From Halobacteriovorax marinus SJ (GTDB lineage Bacteria; Bdellovibrionota; Bacteriovoracia; Bacteriovoracales; Bacteriovoracaceae), in the NCBI RefSeq assembly GCF_000210915.2, contig NC_016620.1, forward strand, positions 868,001-932,000: a stretch of 64,000 nucleotides of DNA, given 5' to 3'. Position 1 is the stretch's first letter, and each line of letters starts with the position of its first letter. Of this stretch, positions 8,903 through 18,748 are shown one piece after another. Position numbers and translations under genes: made by a program. Below the pieces are notes generated by a model. The model saw nothing but the letters and a program-made list of their open reading frames with translations, was not told the DNA's origin and searched no databases.

Positions 8903-9617
8903 TTGCTTTATCTTGAAACCCAAGCCTGCCTACAAATGGAAGTTTAAGGGCAGGTCTCCATGGGTCTAAACCAAAATTTAATCCCAGAATATTAACTTCG
9001 AATCCTTCTTCAACTCCAAGAGTAAGTCCAAAGAGTCCGTAAGCAGAGAATTGAAATCCTTTATTACTAGGACTTGAAGAAATTATATCGCTTCCCTCTA
9101 GATAATCTTTACCAATACCATTTGAAGGTAACTCAAGAGGAAGCTCTTCTATATTTCTAATAATGTGAGAAACAAATGTATTTGAATTTGGTCCAGGCCA
9201 TAGGCGATAGACTTTCTTATGTGGATAGTCTTCAATCAACTTCTTTGTCTTTGCTATAACTTCTCTCGCTTTTTCACCTTTTATTTCATAGAGAAGTGTA
9301 GGATCGTTGTCGTACCACTTTCTATCGGGAAGATCTTTCGCAACTGAGATGGCATTACCACTTCTTCTAATATTCCACGAAGTCACTTGAGCAACAGTAT
9401 AGCTTTGTTCTTCGGCCAGCTTCCACGAAACCCAAGGGTGAATTCCAAAGTACCCTCTCCAAGAGAATGCTCTAGCATAGTAAACTTGGAAGATATCTTC
9501 TTTTTGTAAATGGGCCTTGACGGCAATATTAGCACTTTCTCTCGAAGCACTTCTCCAATCTTTAGAGGAGCAAGAAAAGCTAAGAAATAGTGTTATAATT
9601 AAAAATAATACTTTCAT
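8886..9617 (-). CDS. DUF3750-family lipoprotein
   Basis: The N-terminus MKVLFLIITLFLSFSC is a lipoprotein signal with the lipidated cysteine at residue 16. The body contains RAFSWRGYFGIHPWVSWK, LWPGPNSNTF and a C-terminal glycine-rich part typical of DUF3750. The WPGPNSNTF stretch, with an invariant asparagine-rich core, is the best marker. The family has no proven function. The protein would be anchored to the outer or inner membrane facing the periplasm. It overlaps the convergent sugar-dehydrogenase gene by 17 bases. Confidence 0.8.
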   Translation of the reverse strand: MKVLFLIITLFLSFSCSSKDWRSASRESANIAVKAHLQKEDIFQVYYARAFSWRGYFGIHPWVSWKLAEEQSYTVAQVTSWNIRRSGNAISVAKDLPDRKWYDNDPTLLYEIKGEKAREVIAKTKKLIEDYPHKKVYRLWPGPNSNTFVSHIIRNIEELPLELPSNGIGKDYLEGSDIISSSPSNKGFQFSAYGLFGLTLGVEEGFEVNILGLNFGLDPWRPALKLPFVGRLGFQDKAITDGQ

Positions 9618-9627
9618 AAATAAGATT

Positions 9628-10488
9628 TTATTGAAAATCTTTGACTAAGTCTAGAAACGCCCTCGTCCTCTTAGACAAATTACTGGTGGCCGTATAAAGA
9701 ATTTTAATCGTATGCTTTGGACCTCTCCACTTGGGAAAGAGGTGAACCAGTTCTCCTGTTCTAATATATTCTTCACAATAAAAACTTGGAACAATGGAGA
9801 TACCATTTCCCTCCAGGGCCATATTAAGTAGCATAGGAATACTACTTGTGTTTATTTGATACTTTAGCGCTTCAGGAGAACTCGCTGAGTTTAAATTATT
9901 GAAGTCGAAACCTTTAAATGTCAGTAATTTGTGCTGGTGTAAATCCTTTGTAGATTTAGGCAGGCCATATCTTTGAATATATTCTCTAGAGGCGATGGCC
10001 ACGAAGTGTACATCTTTAAAAGATCTTTGAATTAAATTAGAGTCTTCTAACTTTCCAACTCTGAAGGCCAGATCAATATTGTCCTTGGTAAGGTCTAGGT
10101 ATTCACCAGTCAAAAGTGTTTGCACTTCTACGTTAGGGTAGAGGTCATTATACTTGGCAATAATATCTAAAAGGATTGATTGGCCTAGATCTTCAGGGGC
10201 AGTAATTCTTAAGACACCGCTAATTTCTTTCTTACTATCATTTAGTGAATCAATCTCTTCATCAAGCTGATGAATCAGGTCTTTGATTCTATTATAGAAA
10301 GCTTCACCCTCAGTAGTTAGTGAAGTTTGTCTGGTTGTTCTTCTGATTAACTCCAGCCCTATCTCGTCTTCAAGCCTAGAAATGGCCCTACTTACACGAG
10401 ATTTAGGCTGCTTTAGAACTTCGGCAGCTTTTGTGAAACTGCCTAATTCCGATACCTTAGAGAATGTCTTTAGAAGGTTTAAGTCCAT
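9628..10488 (-). CDS. LysR-family transcriptional regulator
   Basis: Residues 1-60 form the LysR winged helix-turn-helix (MDLNLLKTFSKVSELGSFTK, KQPKSRVSRAISRLEDEIG, LIRRTTR). A substrate-binding-like effector domain follows from about residue 90 to the C-terminus, 286 residues in all. AAGGA stands before the ATG. It is divergent from the YceI-pirin gene pair, an arrangement seen in many proteobacteria where this regulator controls the two genes. The effector is unknown. Confidence 0.92.
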   Translation of the reverse strand: MDLNLLKTFSKVSELGSFTKAAEVLKQPKSRVSRAISRLEDEIGLELIRRTTRQTSLTTEGEAFYNRIKDLIHQLDEEIDSLNDSKKEISGVLRITAPEDLGQSILLDIIAKYNDLYPNVEVQTLLTGEYLDLTKDNIDLAFRVGKLEDSNLIQRSFKDVHFVAIASREYIQRYGLPKSTKDLHQHKLLTFKGFDFNNLNSASSPEALKYQINTSSIPMLLNMALEGNGISIVPSFYCEEYIRTGELVHLFPKWRGPKHTIKILYTATSNLSKRTRAFLDLVKDFQ

Positions 10489-10587
10489 TGTTCCTTTTTT
10501 GAAACAGTATATCTCGATTGTGTCTCCTGTTGCAACTAAAGAATTTGATCGATACTAGTTACAAGCTAATCAAAAAGGAGATTAAAA

Positions 10588-11130
10588 ATGAAAACATTAT
10601 TAATAAGCACTCTAACTTTTCTTTCACTTTCAACTTTTGCTGGAAACGTTGACCTTACTAAAAGTCAATTTACTTGGACGGGAACAAAGGTCACTGGAGA
10701 GCATACAGGAGAGTTAAAATTAAAATCTGCTGATTTAAAGTTTGGAGAGAAGAATCTTATTCAATCAGGGGATCTTGTTATTGATATTAATTCACTAACT
10801 GTAACTGATCTCTCGGGTGAGTGGGCCACAAAATTTTTAAATCACATGAAGAGCGATGATTTCTTCAATGTAGAGAAATTTCCAGAAGCTAAATTAGTTG
10901 TAAAGAAAGATACAGGATCTAAGATTTCAGGTGTTCTTACAATTAAAGGAAAGTCTAATCCAGTAGAGTTTAACTATAAGAAGAATGGAAACTCATACGA
11001 GGGAACACTTACTTTTGATAGAACTAAGTTTGATATGATTTATGGTTCTGGAGGCTTCTTTAAGAATTTAGGTGATAAAGCGATTCACAATGAAGTTAAT
11101 TTAAAATTTAAATTAGTTGTAAAAAAATAA
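10588..11130 (+). CDS. YceI-family periplasmic lipid-binding protein
   Basis: A signal peptide (MKTLLISTLTFLSLSTFAG) is followed by a roughly 160-residue beta-barrel of the YceI family. Typical stretches are FTWTGTKVTGEHTGELKLK, LTVTDLSGEWATKFLNHMKSDDFFNVEKFPEA and FDMIYGSGGFF. The family folds as a lipocalin-like barrel that binds polyisoprenoids. AAAAAGGAG precedes the ATG. The downstream pirin gene is only 15 bases away, and the LysR regulator is divergent, so control by that regulator is likely. Confidence 0.92.
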   Translation: MKTLLISTLTFLSLSTFAGNVDLTKSQFTWTGTKVTGEHTGELKLKSADLKFGEKNLIQSGDLVIDINSLTVTDLSGEWATKFLNHMKSDDFFNVEKFPEAKLVVKKDTGSKISGVLTIKGKSNPVEFNYKKNGNSYEGTLTFDRTKFDMIYGSGGFFKNLGDKAIHNEVNLKFKLVVKK

Positions 11131-11145
11131 TAAGCGGAGAGAAGA

Positions 11146-12009
11146 ATGAAGACGACTAGAGTACGAAAAATCTTAAAGAATAGTCGAAAGCATTGGGTTG
11201 GTAATGGTTTCTACGTAAGCACTCTTTGGAGTCCGGGAACTTCTCTCTATGAATATACAAACCCTTTTCTGATGCTTGATTACGCCTCTCCTCTCGAGTT
11301 CTCCCCAAGAGAAAAAGAGAGAAGAGGAGTAGGGGTTCACCCTCACCGAGGATTTGAAACTGTTACTTTTTCAATCTTTGGTGAAGTTGAACACCGAGAC
11401 TCAAGTGGAGGCGGAGGGATCATCTGCCCTGGAGATGTCCAGTGGATGAGTGCTGCAAGTGGAGTTGTTCACGATGAATTTCACTCCGATAACTTTACAA
11501 GGAAGGGAGGCCTATTTTCGATGGTTCAGCTGTGGGTAAATCTTCCATCTGAACACAAAATGGGAAAACCTCGTTATCAAAGTATTAAGAGCGAAGAGTT
11601 CGAAAGATTTAAAAGCGATGATTTTAATGTAAAGGTTATTGCCGGAAGTTTTGAAGGTTTAGAAGGAAAGTGTGAGACGTATACAAATATGGATGTCTAC
11701 GATATTTCCTTTAAAAAAGATTCTGTTTTTAAAACTACTTATTTTAAAAACAGAAATTATATTGCTCTCATTTTAGATGGATCTTTAACTATAAATAATG
11801 AGACTTATTCTGGAGAAGTGGCCCTAAGTCTTGAGAGCTTAAATGACGAGCTTTCACTGAGTGCAGTCAAGGGCAGTAGAATTCTTCTAATGAGTGGTGA
11901 ACCCATTAATGAGCCAGTAGCGTCATATGGACCCTTTGTAATGAATACCAAGGAAGAGTTGGTGCAGGCCGTTGAAGACTTTAATGCTGGAAGAATGGGG
12001 AATTTGTAA
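11146..12009 (+). CDS. Pirin-family protein (bicupin)
   Basis: The 287-residue protein has the pirin N-terminal cupin signature, including VGVHPHRGFETVTF, EVEHRDSSGG and PGDVQWMSAASGVVHDE. The histidines and glutamate are those that bind iron in pirins, some of which act as quercetin dioxygenases. A second cupin domain follows from about residue 170. It is the second gene of the YceI operon, with AGCGGAGAG before the start. Metal binding appears intact; the physiological substrate is not known. Confidence 0.92.
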   Translation: MKTTRVRKILKNSRKHWVGNGFYVSTLWSPGTSLYEYTNPFLMLDYASPLEFSPREKERRGVGVHPHRGFETVTFSIFGEVEHRDSSGGGGIICPGDVQWMSAASGVVHDEFHSDNFTRKGGLFSMVQLWVNLPSEHKMGKPRYQSIKSEEFERFKSDDFNVKVIAGSFEGLEGKCETYTNMDVYDISFKKDSVFKTTYFKNRNYIALILDGSLTINNETYSGEVALSLESLNDELSLSAVKGSRILLMSGEPINEPVASYGPFVMNTKEELVQAVEDFNAGRMGNL

Positions 12010-12046
12010 TAGGCGATAAATCTAATTTTTGCTAATCTATCTCCCA

Positions 12047-13846
12047 ATGAGAGATAAGCAAATTCATCAGATTTTAAAAGATAAGTTCGGCCACAAGAGC
12101 TTTAGGCTATCACAGCACGATATCGTAAATTCCATACTAGATGGGCACGATACAATGGCGATAATGCCAACAGGTGGTGGTAAGTCTATATGCTACCAAG
12201 TTCCAGCTCTCTACTTAGAGGGAATTACTCTGGTTGTTTCACCTCTCATTTCATTAATGAGCGATCAAGTCTCTAATTTAGCTGCTAATGGTATTCATGC
12301 TGTTTACCTAAATTCTAATCAGAGTCCGGAACAAAGACAGGAAGCTATTTCTGATATTAGATCCAAGAGAGCAAAACTCGTTTATATTTCCCCGGAAGGA
12401 ATTCTCTCTGGTGGAAACTCAAGTCTCCTAGAGAGTATAGATATATCCCTCATTGCCATAGATGAAGCTCACTGTGTTTCTCAGTGGGGTCATGAGTTTA
12501 GACCGGACTACACCCGGCTTGGGCTATTGAAAGAGTTATTTCCAAGCACTCCTCTTATGGCCTTAACGGCGACGGCCGATGAGAAAACGAGAAGAGATAT
12601 AGCGTACCAATTGAAGATGGAAGAACCTAATATCTATATTTCATCATTCGATAGATCTAATATTAAATATTCAATCTTAGAGAGAGAAGACGAGATAAAG
12701 CAGCTAGATGAATTTATCTCTAAAAATCATGCTGGCGATACAGGTATTGTTTATTGCCTTTCAAGAAAGAAGGTTGAGTCCGTATCTAAGAAGTTAAAAG
12801 AGAGGGGACATCACTCCTTTGCTTATCATGCAGGTCTCTCCGCTAATGAAAGAGACTTTGTTCAAAAAGCTTTTAATAATGACGATGGAATTATTATTGT
12901 CGCAACTGTTGCCTTTGGAATGGGAATAGATCGACCTGATGTACGTTTTGTGGCCCACCTCGATTTACCTAAGAGTGTTGAGAGTTATTATCAGGAAACA
13001 GGGCGAGCAGGGAGAGACGGGCAAGCGGCGAATGCGTGGATGGTATACGGTCTGCAGGACGTAATAAAACACTCTCACATGCTTGAGACAACTGAAGCTT
13101 CTGAACATTATAAGAAAGTTGCGAGAGAGAAATTAGATTCAATGCTCTCAATTTGTGAGACGACAAAGTGTAGAAGGAACTTTCTACTACAATACTTTGA
13201 AGAAGAGAGTTCTCCTAAATGTGATAATTGTGATTCTTGCTTACATCCGGGTGATGTTTGGGATGCAAGAGTTGATGCACAAAAATTATTATCTACTATC
13301 TTTAGAACCGGTCAGAGATATGGTGCAAATTATATTGTGGACGTTTTAAGAGGGAGTAAGAACTCAAAGGTTGAAGAGAGAGGGCATCACAATCTATCGG
13401 TCTATGGGATTGGAAAAGATGAAACCAAATCTCATTGGAATCTCATCGTTCGTCAATTACTCAATATGAAGTATATCGCAATTAGTAATTGGGAATATAG
13501 AACTCTCACCCTAATGAAAAAGAGTGAAGCCCTATTAAAAGGTGAAGAAGAGTTCTTACTTAAAAAGAGAAAAATTACACTAAGAAAAAGCGCTCCAACT
13601 GAAAACCAGAATCACCAACGTGATGATCTATTCAATAATTTAAGAAAAATTCGTAAAAGTATTGCTAACGAAAATGGACTTGCTCCCTTTATGATCTTTG
13701 GCGATAAGACTCTTCATGATATGTGCCATCTTCTACCTAGAGATAAGAGCGAGTTTCTTATGGTCAATGGAGTGGGGACTAATAAGTGTGAGCGCTATGG
13801 TGATGACTTTCTAAAAGAAATCAACTCATATATACAAAGAAATTAG
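12047..13846 (+). CDS. recQ: RecQ-type ATP-dependent DNA helicase
   Basis: The protein has the complete RecQ helicase core: FRLSQHDIVNSIL (motif 0), MPTGGGKS (Walker A), AIDEAHC with the DEAH box, TATAD, and QETGRAGRDG (motif VI). A zinc-binding region with CETTKCRRNFLLQYFEEESSPKCDNCDSC follows, then an RQC winged helix and a C-terminal HRDC-like segment. RecQ unwinds DNA 3'-to-5' in recombination and repair. I prefer the ATG at 12047 to the upstream TTG at 12029, although neither has a strong ribosome-binding site. It ends overlapping the convergent kinase gene by four bases. Confidence 0.93.
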   Translation: MRDKQIHQILKDKFGHKSFRLSQHDIVNSILDGHDTMAIMPTGGGKSICYQVPALYLEGITLVVSPLISLMSDQVSNLAANGIHAVYLNSNQSPEQRQEAISDIRSKRAKLVYISPEGILSGGNSSLLESIDISLIAIDEAHCVSQWGHEFRPDYTRLGLLKELFPSTPLMALTATADEKTRRDIAYQLKMEEPNIYISSFDRSNIKYSILEREDEIKQLDEFISKNHAGDTGIVYCLSRKKVESVSKKLKERGHHSFAYHAGLSANERDFVQKAFNNDDGIIIVATVAFGMGIDRPDVRFVAHLDLPKSVESYYQETGRAGRDGQAANAWMVYGLQDVIKHSHMLETTEASEHYKKVAREKLDSMLSICETTKCRRNFLLQYFEEESSPKCDNCDSCLHPGDVWDARVDAQKLLSTIFRTGQRYGANYIVDVLRGSKNSKVEERGHHNLSVYGIGKDETKSHWNLIVRQLLNMKYIAISNWEYRTLTLMKKSEALLKGEEEFLLKKRKITLRKSAPTENQNHQRDDLFNNLRKIRKSIANENGLAPFMIFGDKTLHDMCHLLPRDKSEFLMVNGVGTNKCERYGDDFLKEINSYIQRN

Positions 13847-16653
13847 TCCTTAAAAAATTTATTTAGAACGCGAATAAAGTCATTTACCTTTACTGGCTTA
13901 GATATAAAGTCTCTCATCCCAGCATCATAACTTGTCTGTATTTCATCTTTCATGGCTGAAGCACTAACTGCAACAATTATTGGTGCATCTTGTTTGTACT
14001 TTTCAATGATCTTCCTTGTTGCCTCTAGACCATCCATTTCTGGCATATGACAATCCATTAGGATCAGGTCATACTTCTTTCTCTCAACGGCCTCTAGAAC
14101 CTCTAGGCCATTTTCAACGAGCTCTGCTTCTATTCCAACTTTTGAGAGCATTTTGGTGATAACAATTTGATTAATCTTATTATCCTCAGCAATTAGAACA
14201 GATATTGATTTAGCCCTTTCGCTTACTTCTAGAGTAGCTGTGCTAGCGTTGAAGTTGTTTTCAATTTCACTATCTGTCGCTTTAGTGAGAGAGATACTAA
14301 AGGTAAAGGTCGTTCCCTTGCCCTCCTCACTTTCAAAAGTAATATCTCCACCAAAAATTTCAGCAAGGGCCTTACTAATAGATAGACCTAGTCCTGTTCC
14401 TCCAAATCTTCTCGTTGTTGAGATATCAGCTTGAGTGAAAGATTTGAAAATATTACTCTGAGATGTTGCAGGAATACCAATCCCATTATCTTTTACAATA
14501 ATTTGCAAATTAGAGATCTCCTGACTAGAGGAAAGCTCTTTGACTGTGATCTCTATCTTTCCATTCGTTGTGAATTTATTAGCGTTACCAATAAGATTGA
14601 TTAGAATTTGTCTAATTCTCAGTCGATCGGATGTGTAAACTTTGGTGAGATCGTTGTCCCAAAAGATTTCAATTTTATTTTGAGAAGTACTCGAACTAAT
14701 CATGAGATTCTTAATATCTTCTAATTCTTTATGAAGATCAAAAGGTAAGCTCTCTAATTCGATACCATCGGACTCTATCTTTGAGAAGTCTAAAATATCG
14801 TTAATAATTTGTAAGAGATCTTCACTACTTCTCTTGATAATATTTAGATATTCAATATTTTCTTTCTTCTCCATTCTCTCATAGAGTAGGGAAGAAATAC
14901 CTAGAATACCATTAAGAGGAGTTCTTATTTCATGACTCATATTCGCCAAAAAGTTTGATTTGACTTCATTGGCGTGAATTAACTTCTTTGTTCTTTCTCT
15001 AACCTTAGCCTCTAGCTCTTCATTGGCGAGTTTAAGATCATTTTCTGATTCTTCTAATTTCTTCGTTACTAGCTTTAACCTATTCTCTTTACCCGTCACA
15101 ATGAGAAGAAAAGAAGAGATAATACTGAGTACAAATAGTCCTCCAGCGAGAACATACCATGCGTACCATGTTTGATGAGTAGTATTGTCATTTCCTGTCT
15201 GATTGATAATCAACTTCCAAGATCTATTCTTAAATTTAAGATTATATTCTTTTGTAAAATCCCCATTCACCTGCATGACTGAATTTGAATTGATTTCGGG
15301 GTATTTAGATGTGTGGAGTCTATCTACATTCGAATAGATGATATTATAAGTTTGATCTGCGAGATATAGCTCTAATCCGCTAGTATCTAATTCTTTGAAA
15401 ATTTCATCAATCATTTTCTTATAATTGAAGACTCCTACAACATAGCCATCAACTTCATTTAGACCATACTTCTTATAAACAGGAGTTAGTGTGAGAAATC
15501 CTTTTGGGTAGAGCTCATTTCTATCCTGAACTAAAGTAATATCAGCTGTGATAAATGTATCTCTTAGCTTATTGGCCTTAACTAATGTTTCCACTCTCTT
15601 TGGAGAATAGGAGATATCAAGACCATGGGCCAATTTATTCTCTTCAAAAGGATAGATATAGGAAACGATGACATGCTCATCTCTAGATCTAGCAGGAATA
15701 ATTCTATTATCACTATCTTTTTCAGTAACTCTAAAACTCTCGTGCCCACTCTTTCTCTTCATATCTATAAAGGATTCTAGATCTTCCTTTGCGACAACTT
15801 TATTCCATGAGATTGCTCTTATTCCAGACTTATTTCTAATGATATTAGAAGTAAATTTTTCAAAGGATTCTTCTTCTACAAATTCGGAACTTTCAAAGAA
15901 GCTTTGAGTAGAGTTAATTGTATCTTCATAGTAGTAGATATAATTTCTAAACATTGTGGTGAAGGTATTAAATCTGGAAATAAAGTTATTCTCTAGTCGA
16001 CTCTTTTCCCACTCTCTAGCATTTAAGAAGAAGAAAACGATAAGTGAAAATAAAAGGATTATAGGAATAGAGAAACTTAAAATTCTACTCTTCCATAGAG
16101 TATTTCCTTTTCTTATAAAGGTTAAAAAGAGAGGTGTGAAAACGAGAGCTCCAATCGCATCTCCAACCCACCAATTAAACCAAGAAAAGAGAAATGATTG
16201 GCTTGTGATTATTCCAGAAAAAAATAGTGTACTCACTCCAATAGATGAGCTTATTAACGACCCAATAGGGCCAGTGATAAATTGAAATTTTAATATGGAT
16301 TCTTTTGTATCTAGCTTAAGATTGCTGTTATCAAAGTAGAGTACTGCTCTATAAACGATCAGGGATTGTAAACTCGCTCCAACCGCAATTACAAAGGCTG
16401 TTATAAATGGCCTCTGCACTAGAGAGAAGTCTTCTACTGATATATGAGGCCAGAAGTTGGCCAAAAATGATCCCAATAAAATACCAACAACAGCGCTCTC
16501 TCTAAAGTAGAAGAGACAGGCCAGCGCAATACCTGCTGGAGGCCAAACAGCACTAGCAAAACCAGGTGGAATTGCTAGTAGTAGTGAGAATCTCGCAGCA
16601 ATAAAGTAGGCGAGAGCACTAAATAATATACTGATCAGGTATTTAATTTTCAT
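13843..16653 (-). CDS. MASE1-CHASE hybrid sensor histidine kinase
   Basis: This 936-residue membrane kinase begins with a multi-helix MASE1 sensor domain (about residues 1-220). A periplasmic CHASE domain (about 230-480, with NKSGIRAISWN and LTLVQDRNE-like segments) comes next, then a transmembrane helix near 500 and a coiled coil. The HisKA domain has FLANMSHEIRTPLNGILGI, where H is the phosphorylated residue. HATPase motifs NLIGNANKFT, DNGIGI and FGGTGLGLSI follow. The C-terminal receiver has LMDCHMPEMDGLEATRKI with the phospho-acceptor aspartate. No response regulator or phosphotransfer protein is next to it, so it is an orphan whose output partner is unknown. Confidence 0.93.
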   Translation of the reverse strand: MKIKYLISILFSALAYFIAARFSLLLAIPPGFASAVWPPAGIALACLFYFRESAVVGILLGSFLANFWPHISVEDFSLVQRPFITAFVIAVGASLQSLIVYRAVLYFDNSNLKLDTKESILKFQFITGPIGSLISSSIGVSTLFFSGIITSQSFLFSWFNWWVGDAIGALVFTPLFLTFIRKGNTLWKSRILSFSIPIILLFSLIVFFFLNAREWEKSRLENNFISRFNTFTTMFRNYIYYYEDTINSTQSFFESSEFVEEESFEKFTSNIIRNKSGIRAISWNKVVAKEDLESFIDMKRKSGHESFRVTEKDSDNRIIPARSRDEHVIVSYIYPFEENKLAHGLDISYSPKRVETLVKANKLRDTFITADITLVQDRNELYPKGFLTLTPVYKKYGLNEVDGYVVGVFNYKKMIDEIFKELDTSGLELYLADQTYNIIYSNVDRLHTSKYPEINSNSVMQVNGDFTKEYNLKFKNRSWKLIINQTGNDNTTHQTWYAWYVLAGGLFVLSIISSFLLIVTGKENRLKLVTKKLEESENDLKLANEELEAKVRERTKKLIHANEVKSNFLANMSHEIRTPLNGILGISSLLYERMEKKENIEYLNIIKRSSEDLLQIINDILDFSKIESDGIELESLPFDLHKELEDIKNLMISSSTSQNKIEIFWDNDLTKVYTSDRLRIRQILINLIGNANKFTTNGKIEITVKELSSSQEISNLQIIVKDNGIGIPATSQSNIFKSFTQADISTTRRFGGTGLGLSISKALAEIFGGDITFESEEGKGTTFTFSISLTKATDSEIENNFNASTATLEVSERAKSISVLIAEDNKINQIVITKMLSKVGIEAELVENGLEVLEAVERKKYDLILMDCHMPEMDGLEATRKIIEKYKQDAPIIVAVSASAMKDEIQTSYDAGMRDFISKPVKVNDFIRVLNKFFKD

Positions 16654-16788
16654 AGCTTATGGAACTATTCGGAAAAAAAGTTAAATGAATTTAGTAAATA
16701 TATCTTAATGTAGGTGTTTTTTCCCTCTTCTCTAAAATACGTTGCTTCTTTATTCAAATAAGCATAGTTTGTGCTTTTAGGAGAATTC

Positions 16789-17628
16789 ATGGTTGAAATT
16801 GGTCAAATAAATAAAATGGTTATTAGTCGTGTTTCTGATGGAGGGTCATTTTTAAAGCTCTCTGATGAGATTGATGAGGTATTTATGCCCAATAACCTAG
16901 GGCCGTTAAGTCCAGTTGTGGGTCAAGCAGTTGATGCATTTGTATATGTCGATACTGCCGGAAAACTCGTTGCCACTGATCAGACTCCAAGTGCAGTAGT
17001 GGGCGAATATGCCCTTATGAGGGCCATTGAAGTTCAAGAATTCGGCGCTTTCTTTGATTGGGGAATTGATAAAGACCTACTTGTTCCTGGTAACCAACAG
17101 AAAATGAGAGTCAGAAAGTTTGAAGATCATATTGTTAGGGTTTGTATTGAAGAGGAGACTGATCGAGTCTTTGGAAGTACAAAGCTTGGGAAGTATATCA
17201 GTGAGTCTAACTTTGATATCACTAAAGGTGATGAAGTTGAGATCGTTGTCGCCCATAAGTCAGAACTTGGATATAGAGTGATTATCAATAAGAAGTTTAT
17301 CGGTATGATCTATGACTCAGAAATTTTTCAAGATATTCAAGTCGGAGGTAAATACTCGGCCAATGTTAAGAAAATTAGAGATGATGGTCTAGTTGATATT
17401 TCTCTGCAACCTCTTGGCGTTAAGAATATGCTTGATTCAAAGGAAGTTATTTTAGAGTTTCTTAAGGATCAAGGAGGCTCAAGTCACTTAAATGATAAGA
17501 GTTCTCCGGAGGATATTAAACGCAGTCTAAATATGAGTAAGAAGACCTTTAAAGCCGCAATTGGTATGCTCTATAAGGACAAGAAGATAGCCATATCGAA
17601 GTCCGGGATCGAGCTTTTAAAAGTCTAA
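16789..17628 (+). CDS. CvfB-like S1-domain RNA-binding protein
   Basis: The 279-residue protein shows tandem S1/OB-fold segments (VISRVSDGGSFLKL, EFGAFFDWGIDKDLLVP, ANVKKIRDDGLVDISLQ) and a C-terminal winged helix (SPEDIKRSLNMSKKTFKAAIGMLYKDKKI). This is the domain order of CvfB/YitL, RNA-binding proteins that affect virulence gene expression in Gram-positive bacteria and are widespread elsewhere. I chose the ATG at 16789, with AGGAG just upstream, over the GTG at 16771. It stands alone. Confidence 0.88.
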   Translation: MVEIGQINKMVISRVSDGGSFLKLSDEIDEVFMPNNLGPLSPVVGQAVDAFVYVDTAGKLVATDQTPSAVVGEYALMRAIEVQEFGAFFDWGIDKDLLVPGNQQKMRVRKFEDHIVRVCIEEETDRVFGSTKLGKYISESNFDITKGDEVEIVVAHKSELGYRVIINKKFIGMIYDSEIFQDIQVGGKYSANVKKIRDDGLVDISLQPLGVKNMLDSKEVILEFLKDQGGSSHLNDKSSPEDIKRSLNMSKKTFKAAIGMLYKDKKIAISKSGIELLKV

Positions 17629-17703
17629 CTTGTCTAAGATAAACTTATTCATTCAACTTCATAAATTAGGTTATAATTTAAAAAAAATCTAAATGGAGTT
17701 TAT

Positions 17704-18291
17704 ATGAAGAAGTTATTATTCGCCTTTCTATTTTCATCGAGTTTATTTGCAATGTCTCCTGGTGATAAAGCACCAGATTTTAAATTACTAGGACAAGACG
17801 GTAAGCTCGTCTCTTTATCTAGTCTAAAAAAACCAGTTATGCTTGAGTGGTTTAACGATGGATGTCCGTTTGTAAGAAAGCATTACGACTCTAATAATAT
17901 GCAAGATACGCAGAAGTTTTTTAAAGAGGAAACTGGTGGAACTTGGGTATCTATTGTTTCTTCCGCAAAAGGAAAGCAGGGTCATCTCTCTTCTAGCTCA
18001 GTTGCAAAGGATATGTTGGAAGAGGAGAGTTCTAAGGCCGATCACATGCTATTGGACTTAGATGGAAAAGTTGGACAATTATACGGAGCCAAGACTACGC
18101 CTCAAATGGTTTATATTGGTGAAGATGGAATCGTTAAGTATTATGGTGCCATTGATAGTATTGCAAGTGCGGCAAAGAGTGATATCAAGAAAGCTGTGAA
18201 TTATGTCAAAGAAGCAGTTAAAGATTTAAAGAGCTCTGGCAAAGTAAAAGTTGCGAAGAGCAAGCCTTATGGTTGTGGTGTAAAGTACTAA
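17704..18291 (+). CDS. Periplasmic thioredoxin-fold / AhpC-TSA-like protein
   Basis: A signal peptide (about residues 1-17) precedes a redoxin fold with PGDKAPDFKLLGQDGKLVSL and WFNDGCPFVRKHY. The single cysteine in DGCPFVRKH (C54) sits where thioredoxins have CxxC, so the protein resembles one-cysteine peroxiredoxin-like or thioredoxin-family proteins rather than a disulfide oxidoreductase. TTPQMVYIGEDG carries the conserved cis-proline region. A second cysteine lies near the C-terminus (YGCGVKY). TGGAG precedes the ATG. It is convergent with an SH3 protein gene. Confidence 0.85.
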   Translation: MKKLLFAFLFSSSLFAMSPGDKAPDFKLLGQDGKLVSLSSLKKPVMLEWFNDGCPFVRKHYDSNNMQDTQKFFKEETGGTWVSIVSSAKGKQGHLSSSSVAKDMLEEESSKADHMLLDLDGKVGQLYGAKTTPQMVYIGEDGIVKYYGAIDSIASAAKSDIKKAVNYVKEAVKDLKSSGKVKVAKSKPYGCGVKY

Positions 18292-18746
18292 TTAAATCGA
18301 ATCTTCATAGAGGCAGTTTCTGGAAAAACATTTGTATTGTTTAACCAAAGCTGCCTTCTATTTCTATCAAGCACTAAATTACATCCAATCTCTTTGCGTA
18401 AAACTTTAAAGCCCTCGTTATATTCAATGGCCCTCTTATGTTGTTCGTTCTTTGTTGGACAAAAGGCATTCGCAGTATCTTTTACAGACATACACTCTAA
18501 GTTTTCGTCTAAGAGTGAGTGAAAGAGCCAGCCTTCAAATTTCATTCCTTTTACTTTGAACCAGTCTCCATTTTTTTCAAGAATGATTAATGGAGTGTAC
18601 TTAGGGAGTGCACTAACAATTGATGAATGTGTTGTTGCATCTCCACGTAAGTTACTTTTGTACTTGATTGTGCAAGCTGCTTGCGTTTCAAATTGAATTG
18701 CAAGGAAACCAAGAATGAGAGCGAAGATTAATTTCTTCATGATCAT
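18288..18746 (-). CDS. Secreted SH3-like domain protein
   Basis: A signal peptide (about residues 1-23) is followed by a bacterial SH3 domain. Its markers are SNLRGDATTHSSIVSALPKYTPLIILEKNGDWFKV and GWLFHSLL. Such domains bind cell-wall peptides or other periplasmic targets. The C-terminal 60 residues contain three cysteines and are not recognised. It begins two bases after the PqqD-like gene ends, so the two probably form a small operon. Either ATG at 18746 or 18740 could be used. Confidence 0.75.
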   Translation of the reverse strand: MIMKKLIFALILGFLAIQFETQAACTIKYKSNLRGDATTHSSIVSALPKYTPLIILEKNGDWFKVKGMKFEGWLFHSLLDENLECMSVKDTANAFCPTKNEQHKRAIEYNEGFKVLRKEIGCNLVLDRNRRQLWLNNTNVFPETASMKIRFN

Positions 18747-18748
18747 AA

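Noticed and set aside
14240-16285. Several forward open frames across the hybrid kinase gene
   Set aside because: They are antisense shadows of a complete multi-domain kinase with intact motifs.
17704-18291. Thioredoxin with a lost CxxC motif
   Set aside because: The single-cysteine DGCPFVRKH pattern is typical of a redoxin subfamily rather than a mutated active site.
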